Origin: Dunaliella salina
Taxonomy: Eukaryota; Chlorophyta; Chlorophyceae; Chlamydomonadales; Dunaliellaceae
Length of the DNA: 12,065 nucleotides
Reading direction: 5' to 3'
NCBI GenBank assembly: GCA_002284615.2
Contig: MU069575.1
Location: forward strand, 109,577-121,641
Shown: piece after piece, positions 8,201-12,065 of the stretch
Layout: every line of letters begins with the position of its first letter
Position numbering within the stretch: position 1 is the first letter of the stretch
The notes under the pieces: model-generated
What the model was told of the DNA's origin: nothing
What the model saw: only the letters and a program-made list of their open reading frames with translations
Databases searched by the model: none
Translations under genes and position numbers: made by a program

Positions 8201-11200
8201 ACCTCCCACAACACGACGCCAAAGGACCATACATCAGCTTTCTCATCATAGTCCTCGCAGCGAAGCATCTCTGCAATTCGTTCGGGCATTCAGCATGCCA
8301 GGCACTTAGCAAATAAATCATCTAACAGGTAAGCGCTCAGGAGACAGGATAGGCAAGCATTTGCCAAGGCAAGGAATTGAGAGTTTTGCATATTCAGTGA
8401 ACAACACCATGCAGAAGGCAGAATTACGCCAAGGATGCAAGCATTGTGGATGTGCATGCCAAGAAAGTGAAAAGGGCATAAGAGCAGAGGATAGATGGGT
8501 AATTGTAGAAGCACAAAAAAAGAGTGGCAGGACAGCAAACAGCACCATGCGGAATAGAGAGGCGCGCATAGGACACCCAAAACGCGACGTCATGCAGCAA
8601 GCTTGAAAGATTACCTTGCCGCAGGCCTACCTGCGTCTATAGTGCAGATTTTGAGGGTCCTTTGGTGAGGCCCTGCTAGCCCGCTTGTTAGGGAACCTTT
8701 CCATAATGCACGCAGCCTAAGGCCTGCACAAACTTTTTTCTTTTTCTTCTCTTTTGCCGCAGGCCTGTTACTTTCCATTTCCTTGATCAGCGAGCCACTA
8801 AGCGTTTTCTCTCTGTACCTAAGCTTATGGATTTATTTTTCGGTTGGCTGAGACCACGAGCCTATGAGCCAAACAACCTGGCTGAAGGTCAACACCCCAG
8901 TGTAACCATTGTAACCATTGCCGCAAGCCTGTATGTAAAGGAAACACAGGCTTTGGGGCCTCACGAGACTTAAATTACTACGTAGGACTTGCACTGACCA
9001 AAGGGTAGCAGCACGCAAGAAAAACACGGGCTTTGGGGCCTCACAAGACTTGGGATGCTACTTTGCAGCACGTGTGCTGGCCCAAAGGCTAGCAGTGTGT
9101 AAGGGAAACACAGGTATTGGGGCCTCACATTACTTAGATTTTACTACTTTGCAGGACTTGCACTGCCCATAAGGCGAACGTATGTAAGGGAAACACAGGC
9201 TTTGGGGCCTTTCTAGACTTAGGTTACCGCTTTGCATTGACCCAAAGGATAAAAGTGTGCGAGGGAAACACGGGCCGTGGGGCCTCACAAGACTTGGATT
9301 ACCACTTTGCAGGACTTGCGCTGACCCAATGGCTAGCAGTTTGCGAGGGAAACACACGGTTTAGGGTTTCAAGACTTAGATCACCACTTTGCAGGACTTG
9401 CACTCTCCAGAAGGCTAGCAGCGTGTGAGGGAAACATAGGCTTTGGGGCCTCACAAGACTCGGATTACCACTTTGCAGGCTTGGGCTGGCCCAAAGGCTA
9501 GCAGTCAGGCATTCTAATTATTGTCAACCGATGGCTCTTTGGGGGTTTGGCTAGTAGGTAGGTGTCTTAATTGTTGGTATCCAAGTGATGGCTTTTGATG
9601 GCCAGGCAGGTAGACAGGCGCTGTGAATGGAGGTCCATTTGCTTCTGTGATTTGGATTGCATGCATAAGTCTTGCGCTGGGACAGCAAGCATCACCGTAA
9701 ACCAGGCATGGGTGAACAATCAAGCCATGAGCCGCAGCATTGTTTGAGCTCGTTGGATAAGCATAAGCACATACCCATAATCAAAGCCGAACCCTGGCTT
9801 ACCTGGTGCCATCCATTCGGGTGTGCCGCCGGCACATGCGGAGCTCAGGAAGGCTTGCCTCCGAACAGCACTCAAGCCAAACTGCGGCACGCAAAGGTAC
9901 ACGGTGCAAGGAGCTAGCCAATTCATTTTGAGGCAATGAGAACACACACTATTTCCAAACAGGATTTGAATCAATTACTTAGATTTCAATGCAGCCAATT
10001 AACAAAGATCTCTGTTTCCGAATAGAATTAGCAGTCAATCACTTAAGAAGAACTGTGGCCGTTGGTCCTCCAGGGAGGCAGGAATGGGGAAGGCAATCTT
10101 TCTCAAGAAAGCGATGGATATAAGGTGACGCCGTGCTTTGCAGCTTGCAGACATTTTCAAACAAGATATAAGAATACATGGGTACATTCAAAAGGCTCTG
10201 TGCCAATCTGGAAGGTAACCTTCGGGGCACTATCCCTTTCTGCAGCTCCAAACCAAAGACATTTGGGAAGGTAACATGCTTTCGGCTCTCCAACAGGAAG
10301 GAACAGGAACAAAATTCAAAAGATAGCCCTCGACTCACGTCGCACACTTTGATCCGCCACTGCGCATCCACCAAGATGTTGGGGCTCTTGAGGTCCTGCA
10401 CCGTAACATTTGCAGATGGATGAGAAAGGTCCAGGGTTGAGTCATTCGCGAATCAAAAAGTTTTCAGAACGCTGCAAATGGCGTAAAATTCGAGGACTTA
10501 AAAATTTGCTATTTGGAGAGCGCAGTAAAATTTGTTGGTCAAAATTGCTGGGCAGGCCCAGTCTGGCCCAAATTGGTCCAGTCTGGCCCAGTCTGTCCCT
10601 TCGGGAATGAAGTCCGTGACATAATCCCATTCAGGACCCTTTTCTCTGGGCATGATTGAATGTTTGTGGGGTTTGGGGGGTGGCGGGGTGGTTTGGGGTG
10701 GTTTGGCATGGGTCCCAGGTTCGAGCCTTCGTCCCTCCCACCCAAGACCCCCCCTCCCCAAAATGGCCCTCCAATGCGCAAATAATTCGTCAATTCGCGC
10801 CTTTAATGCAAATTTACGCGCGCGCTACCCCCCAGACCCGCGAATGGCTTAACCCTGGAAAGGTCCACAAGTACAGTACTTTGATTTGCCTCTGGGCATC
10901 CACCAAGATATTGGGGCTCTTGAGGTCCTGCACCGTAACATATGCAGGTGGATGAGAAAGGTCCACAAGCACAGTACTTTGATTCGCCTCTGGGCATCCA
11001 CCAAGATATTGGGGTTCTTGAGGGCCTGCAGAGCTAATGTGCTATGGACTCTGCAGAGTGAAATGTGGGGATGCATCCAGAGAGCCCACAAGCAAAATGC
11101 TGCGACCTGCCTCTGGGCATCCACCAAGCTGTTGGGGCTCTTGAGGCCCTGCACACTGTGGCATTTGCAGGTGCATTAGAAAGGTCCAAAAGTAAAGCAA

Positions 11201-11945
11201 TGTGATCCGCCTCCGGGTATCCACCAAGATGTTGGGGCTCTTGAGGGCCTGCACAGTGAAATTAGCAGATGGATAAGAGGTCCAAAAGTTAAGCGATTTG
11301 ACCTGCCTCTGGGCTAGCCTACACCATGATGCATTCACTATAACGCAGGGGCCCTTCAGACCCTGCACAGACACATTAGCCCATGGATTAGGAAGATTTG
11401 AAGGTAAAGCAATTTGACCTGCCGCTGGGTATCCACCTAGATGTTGGGGCTCTTGAGGTCCTGCAGAGTGGAATGTGCGAATGGTCCTGCAGAGCGGAAC
11501 GTGCGAATGGATCAATAAAGCCCACAAGCAAAAAGCGCAGGGGATCTGCCGCTGAAAATCCTACCAAGGTGTTGAGGCTCTCGAGTTCCTGCATTGTTAA
11601 ATGTGCAGACGTGCTTTAAAATTTCACATTTAAAAGAACAGGTGAGCACTGATACCCCCCAGCATGGGCATCTCGATTCCTGGTGACGACAGGAGTGTAT
11701 TAAACAACAGCAAAAACAAGTGAGCATGCGTGTTAGGAAGCAGCAGGAAAACACAAATGGCCCCCAGCAGATAAGCCTGGTCTTACCTGCCGACATGAAG
11801 CTGGTTCTTTAGCAACACAGTGCCAACAAAATCAACTTTGTGGAAAGCTTTTGCACCCTGCTTTGCAAGTGGCCGTGGTTACTCACCAGGTGCAGAATGG
11901 GTGGATTTCTTGAGTGTAGGTAGGCCATTCCTCGTGCTACGCACC
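882..11945 (-). CDS. TKL-family protein kinase, six exons, N-lobe outside the window
   Basis: Split gene joined from 11945-11887, 10395-10339, 9881-9803, 8270-8203, 6615-6520 and 1499-882 on the minus strand. Every junction is GT-AG and phase-compatible, giving 324 residues and a TAG stop. In order the protein shows GMAYLHS (subdomain VIa), HLDLKSPN (catalytic loop), DFG split across an intron, GTPEWMAPE (activation-segment end), DVWSFGVVLWE (alpha-F Asp), LLTGEVPF (subdomain X) and QDPAERPSF (alpha-I Arg), then a tail of about 170 residues. GTPEWMAPE with DLKSPN is typical of TKL kinases (Raf/CTR1-like, expanded in green algae), which phosphorylate Ser/Thr and sometimes Tyr. The glycine loop, VAIK Lys and alpha-C Glu must lie further right. 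The HRD arginine appears to be Leu. Substrate and pathway cannot be told from sequence. The exon chain was read by eye; transcript data could shift small details. Confidence 0.9.
971..1034 (-). repeat. 36-bp imperfect repeat in the kinase tail coding sequence
   Basis: ATCCAGACGCCT recurs 36 bases apart (987 and 1023), each preceded by GCAGGGCTGC (971 and 1003, a 32-base offset). In frame this gives RRLDKG and RRLDEG twelve residues apart. Confidence 0.75.
1502..1625. repeat. 50-54 bp tandem repeat at the exon f acceptor
   Basis: About two and a half units begin GCATCAAATG or GCATTGGATG at 1505, 1559 and 1609. Each contains TGTGTGAATGA and TGTGTGAGG. On the transcribed strand the array ends directly at the acceptor GCTCCCAG of the final kinase exon. 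Confidence 0.75.
1739..1752. repeat. G homopolymer
   Basis: A run of 14 G on the + strand (C on the transcribed strand), about 240 bp upstream of the exon f acceptor. Confidence 0.95.
2066..2424. repeat. Compound microsatellite (AC)n then (ACAT)n
   Basis: An uninterrupted AC run at about 2074-2122 passes into imperfect ACAT repeats with ATGC and ACAC interruptions to 2424. The long open frames here, encoding Tyr/Val/Cys/Met or His/Thr/Tyr/Ile repeats, are artefacts of the 4-bp period. Confidence 0.97.
3995..4063 (-). mobile_element. Possible tRNA-derived SINE head
   Basis: The minus strand carries an A-box-like GCATGGTGCAGTGG (4049-4036) and a B-box-like GGTTTGATTCT (4009-3999), about 40 nt apart as in a tRNA. 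Between them CTTCC and GGAAG can pair around an 8-nt loop, like an anticodon arm. The T-arm and acceptor stem do not pair well, so it is not an intact tRNA gene. SINE length and target duplication were not found. Confidence 0.4.
4118..4200. repeat. Short direct repeat beside the LINE 3' junction
   Basis: CTAGGGATAAGCAATTTGCC followed about 54 bp later by CTAGGGATCAGCAGTAAGCC. Origin unknown; it lies just outside the inferred LINE end. Confidence 0.5.
4204..4213. repeat. LINE target-site duplication (3' side)
   Basis: AGCCTCTGGG directly beside the pyrimidine-rich (sense) LINE tail; identical to 6112-6121. Confidence 0.55.
4214..6111 (-). mobile_element. 5'-truncated non-LTR retrotransposon (LINE)
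   Basis: This insertion in gene orientation is bounded by the 10-bp repeat AGCCTCTGGG (+ strand) at 4204-4213 and 6112-6121, a likely target duplication. It encodes an RNase H domain, a CCHC knuckle and a C-terminal PD...VELK motif; RT and any APE domain are missing through 5' truncation. The sense 3' end is a T/C-rich tail (cttttcttttcttttt) rather than poly(A), and the same tail ends the related fragment at 8629-8753. RNase H followed by a C-terminal restriction-like nuclease recalls the Dualen/RandI elements known from Chlamydomonas, but I assign the clade only tentatively. A third AGCCTCTGGG at 6250-6259 leaves the exact 5' junction slightly open. Confidence 0.8.
4214..6111 (-). pseudogene. 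LINE ORF fragment: RNase H, CCHC knuckle, PD-(D/E)XK-like nuclease
   Basis: RNase H has every catalytic landmark: YTDGS (Asp), RAELVG (Glu), TDSAS (Asp) and KAHSGIIGNEGAD (His and Asp), about 6000 to 5570. A TGA at 5570-5572 then interrupts the frame, which continues as DTIDIAFPGA. A second TGA near 5132 replaces the first Cys of the knuckle, leaving PLCDDMDHIDHILLRC (C-x7-H-x4-C). A frameshift near 4870 moves to TCPDAIFVRPL, followed about 35 residues later by DIHLVELKFC: a Pro-Asp and Glu-x-Lys pair as in PD-(D/E)XK nucleases. After NPNRNNKVTLHIILIGVAGT the frame runs to the element end without a clear stop. The copy is dead, with three lesions. Confidence 0.75.
6112..6121. repeat. LINE target-site duplication (5' side)
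   Basis: AGCCTCTGGG at the inferred 5' truncation point. The match extends to 13 bases (AGCCTCTGGGCCA) with 6250-6259 and what follows it, so a second small insertion or local duplication at 6122-6249 is possible. Confidence 0.5.
6407..6475 (-). pseudogene. 3'-half copy of exon e downstream of the real donor
   Basis: Matches the last half of exon e and its donor (tggccag|gtatgc), offset 107 bp from it. One base is missing relative to CTTCAAGCGCC, breaking the frame. It lies inside the 5-kb intron just past exon e. Confidence 0.8.
6485..6508. repeat. Interstitial telomere-like motif
   Basis: The + strand reads gaccctgaaccctaaacccc; the minus strand gives GGGGTTTAGGGTTCAGGG, two to three degenerate TTTAGGG units. 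It sits between the true exon-e donor and the partial copy. Similar short motifs occur at 866-886 and about 9358-9368. Confidence 0.4.
6520..6615 (-). CDS. Kinase exon e: subdomain X (LLTGEVPF)
   Basis: This 96-nt exon of 32 codons, phase 0 at both ends, encodes LLTGEVPFVDLSPMQVVGMV and then GFKRQSLSPPGQ. It joins LWE|LLTGEVPF upstream and PPGQ|GDTTLQQLC downstream, exactly the C-lobe order of TKL kinases. The acceptor is ATTGCAG after tttctttgatgcc and the donor CAG|gtatgc. It is the only complete member of a tandem array with a 101-bp period: three 5'-half copies lie upstream and one 3'-half copy downstream. Confidence 0.9.
6616..8202 (-). other. Kinase intron with truncated exon copies
   Basis: Intron between exons d and e. 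Its last 330 bp are the 101-bp array of exon-e copies. About 6950-8202 shows no recognisable gene or repeat family; the + strand frame at 7340-7669 has no motifs and no codon pattern I trust. Confidence 0.85.
6632..6918 (-). pseudogene. Three 5'-half copies of exon e
   Basis: Copies start at 6716, 6817 and 6918 with CTGCTGACA after AG. Substitutions accumulate with distance from the functional exon: G-E to S-K and F to P in the farthest. The 101-bp period is not a multiple of three and no copy retains the second half of the exon, so these are pseudo-exons. Confidence 0.85.
8203..8270 (-). CDS. Kinase exon d: APE Glu to alpha-F (DVWSFGVVLWE)
   Basis: This 68-nt exon begins AG ATG CTT, completing the split Glu codon to give APE-MLRCEDYDEKADVWSFG, and ends VVLWE at a codon boundary. 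The donor is GAG|gtgcgt and the acceptor AATTGCAG. An upstream reading (PERIAEML) is also open, but no AG precedes it and it would duplicate PE, so the internal acceptor at 8271-8272 is preferred. The alpha-F Asp that anchors the catalytic spine is present. Confidence 0.9.
8616..8628. repeat. Target-site duplication of the LINE fragment, left
   Basis: TTGCCGCAGGCCT, exact match to 8754-8766. A near copy (TTGCCGCAAGCCT) also occurs at 8918-8930. Confidence 0.75.
8629..8753 (+). mobile_element. Solo 3'-end fragment of the same LINE family
   Basis: This 125-bp insertion has recognisable identity with the LINE 3' end at 4214-4345 read on the minus strand: both share tggtgaggcc, then taatgcacgc, then an act-tttc pyrimidine tail. 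It is flanked by the 13-bp direct repeat TTGCCGCAGGCCT at 8616-8628 and 8754-8766. Extreme 5' truncation is normal for LINE reverse transcription. It is antisense to the host gene. Confidence 0.8.
8754..8766. repeat. Target-site duplication of the LINE fragment, right
   Basis: TTGCCGCAGGCCT, directly after the T/C-rich element tail. Confidence 0.75.
8931..9506. repeat. Minisatellite, seven units of 75-85 bp
   Basis: The unit core GGAAACACAGGCTTTGGGG recurs with the core starting at about 8941, 9020, 9105, 9190, 9265, 9349 and 9431. It is followed by CCTCACAAGACTTGGATTAC, then CACTTTGCAGGACTTGCACT and CCCAAAGGCTAGCAG. Units diverge mainly by small indels. It lies inside an intron and I see no coding sense. 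Confidence 0.92.
9803..9881 (-). CDS. Kinase exon c: FG of DFG through the activation loop to WMAP
   Basis: This 79-nt exon encodes 26 codons plus one base. It opens with FGLSAVRRQ, completing DFG, and closes with GGTPEWMAP and the G of the APE Glu. The activation loop FLSSACAGG holds Ser and Thr residues that could be phosphorylated. The acceptor is GTGCCGCAG with a pyrimidine-rich lead (gtacctttgcgtgccgcag), and the donor is CCAG|gtaagc. No duplicated copies of this exon were found. Confidence 0.92.
9882..10338 (-). other. Kinase intron splitting DFG
   Basis: A 457-bp intron between D and FG of the DFG motif, donor GAC|gtgagt and acceptor GCCGCAG. No repeat or gene was recognised inside. 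Confidence 0.85.
10339..10395 (-). CDS. Kinase exon b: catalytic loop to the D of DFG
   Basis: This 57-nt exon is phase 0 at both ends and encodes DLKSPNILVDAQWRIKVCD. Its first residue is the catalytic-base Asp, LysAsn of the loop follow, and its last residue is the Mg-binding Asp of DFG. The acceptor is GTGCAG|GAC and the donor GAC|gtgagt. It is the lowest-coordinate and only fully spliceable member of an eight-unit tandem array; the seven upstream copies have lost this donor. CAG TGG CGG here versus CAG AGG CRR in the copies shows it has diverged from them. Confidence 0.9.
10424..10431. repeat. hAT target-site duplication, left
   Basis: GAAAGGTC immediately left of the terminal inverted repeat, matching 10858-10865 exactly. 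Confidence 0.88.
10432..10857. mobile_element. Non-autonomous hAT-type transposon (MITE), 426 bp
   Basis: The ends are CAGGGTTGAGTCATTCGCG and, inverted, CAGGGTTAAGCCATTCGCG: 19-bp terminal inverted repeats with two mismatches. The 8-bp target duplication GAAAGGTC lies at 10424-10431 and 10858-10865. CAGGG-type ends plus 8-bp duplications are diagnostic of the hAT superfamily. There is no transposase frame, so it depends on an autonomous relative. Removing the element and one duplication restores gatgagaaaggtccacaag, which the adjacent array unit (about 10950-10968) carries uninterrupted, so an empty site is present in the same window. The insertion therefore postdates at least that exon duplication. 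Confidence 0.9.
10858..10865. repeat. hAT target-site duplication, right
   Basis: GAAAGGTC immediately right of the terminal inverted repeat, matching 10424-10431 exactly. Confidence 0.88.
10871..11588 (-). pseudogene. Seven decayed exon-b copies (pseudo-exons)
   Basis: Approximate 57-nt equivalents are 10871-10927, 10969-11025, 11092-11148, 11192-11248, 11300-11362, 11404-11460 and 11532-11588. Copies 3 to 6 have replaced the catalytic Asp by Ala or Gly, copy 8 by Glu, and copy 7 has an in-frame TAG. Copy 2 keeps DLKSPNILVD intact but lacks the CD|gtgagt end. None could replace exon b in an active kinase. Confidence 0.85.
11887..11945 (-). CDS. Kinase exon a: subdomain VIa to the HxD motif
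   Basis: This exon has 59 nt: a split codon (GG) plus 19 codons reading CVARGMAYLHSRNPPILHL, the standard helix E and approach to the catalytic loop. The acceptor is CACCAG, directly preceded on the transcribed strand by a long (CA)n tract. The donor is CTG|gtgagt, a strong consensus. Joined to the next exon (GAC CTC AAG) it gives H-L-D-L-K, so the usual HRD Arg is Leu. No other donor close by would restore Arg. Confidence 0.85.

Positions 11946-12065
<120 letters not shown>

Larger units (their letters stand above)
8271..9802 (-). other. Kinase intron with minisatellite and LINE 3' fragment
   Basis: Intron between exons c and d, donor CCAG|gtaagc and acceptor AATTGCAG. It holds the seven-unit minisatellite (8931-9506) and the 125-bp LINE 3' fragment. 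About 8285-8615 and 9507-9800 show nothing identifiable. Confidence 0.85.
10339..11630 (-). repeat. Tandem array of eight copies of the catalytic-loop exon
   Basis: Exon-equivalent start positions (minus strand) are 10395 (functional), 10927, 11025, 11148, 11248, 11362, 11460 and 11588. Spacings are 98 (after removing the 434 bp of hAT element plus duplication), 98, 123, 100, 114, 98 and 128. Copies read DLKSPNILVDAQRQIK (2), ALKNPNILVDAQRRIK (3), GLKSPNSLVDAQRQV (4), ALKSPNILVDTRRRI (5), GLKGPCVIVNAS (6, with an insertion), DLKSPNI-stop-VDTQRQVK (7) and ELESLNTLVG (8). All eight keep GCAG at the acceptor. Only copy 1 keeps the gtgagt donor; the others read on into TTGTGG or similar. Unit = about 41 nt of intron end plus the 57-nt exon. 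Confidence 0.93.
10396..11886 (-). other. Kinase intron carrying the exon-b array and a hAT element
   Basis: A 1,491-bp intron between exons a and b. From the acceptor outward it holds seven decayed copies of exon b and one inserted hAT-type element. About 11630-11886 has no recognisable feature. Confidence 0.85.

Noticed and set aside
8271..8300. Upstream extension of exon d (MPERIAEML)
   Set aside because: No AG acceptor precedes it within the open frame; the internal AG at 8271-8272 joins in phase to give APEMLRCEDYDEK.
8931..9506. CRISPR array
   Set aside because: Repeats are contiguous 75-85 bp units without unique spacers, in a eukaryotic intron.
10690..10735. B-box-like GGTTCGAGCC inside the hAT element
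   Set aside because: No matching A box or tRNA-like fold was found; a single 10-mer is not enough.
10339..11588. Dscam-like mutually exclusive exon cluster
   Set aside because: Seven of eight copies lack a donor, most have lost the catalytic Asp, and one has an in-frame stop, so they cannot be interchangeable exons.

Overview
This looks like nuclear DNA from a chlorophyte green alga of the volvocalean (Chlamydomonadales) type. The evidence is a tyrosine-kinase-like (TKL) kinase cut into very short exons by long introns, canonical GT-AG splice sites, a non-LTR retrotransposon with RNase H and a C-terminal nuclease-like motif, interstitial TTTAGGG-type telomere motifs, and long AC/GT and ACAT microsatellites. 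Base composition looks roughly balanced, which argues against Chlamydomonas itself and would fit a Dunaliella-like genome; that is inference only. There is no sign of bacterial operons, CRISPR or a prokaryotic defence system.

The main gene is on the minus strand and fills about 882-11945. Six exons can be placed to the base and joined in phase: 11945-11887 (HxD loop approach), 10395-10339 (DLKSPN to the D of DFG), 9881-9803 (FG to APE), 8270-8203 (APE to DVWSFG), 6615-6520 (LLTGEVPF) and 1499-882 (end of the C-lobe plus a disordered tail and stop). They give 324 residues of kinase C-lobe and tail; the N-lobe lies beyond the right edge. A second minus-strand gene begins about 260 bases past the kinase stop. 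It has a probable first exon from 619 and a clear 32-codon exon at 145-50, and I do not recognise its product.

Most of the window is intron, and the introns hold the surprises. Two exons of the kinase are embedded in tandem arrays with units of about 100 bp that straddle their 3' splice sites. The DLKSPN exon has seven decayed copies upstream (eight units, 10339-11588). The LLTGEVPF exon has three truncated upstream copies and one partial downstream copy (6407-6945). In both arrays every full copy keeps its acceptor AG, but only one copy keeps everything needed for productive splicing. Two more acceptors abut other tandem repeats: a (CA)n tract at 11945 and a 50-54 bp repeat at 1499. A separate 75-85 bp minisatellite (seven units) lies at 8931-9506.

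Mobile elements are layered on this. A 426-bp non-autonomous hAT-type element (10432-10857), with 19-bp inverted ends and an 8-bp target duplication, sits inside the exon array, and the neighbouring array unit preserves its empty site. A 5'-truncated LINE (about 4214-6111, minus) carries RNase H, a CCHC knuckle and a PD...ELK motif, broken by two stops and a frameshift. A 125-bp 3'-end fragment of the same LINE family (8629-8753, plus) is bracketed by a 13-bp duplication. A tRNA-like SINE head may lie at about 3995-4063.
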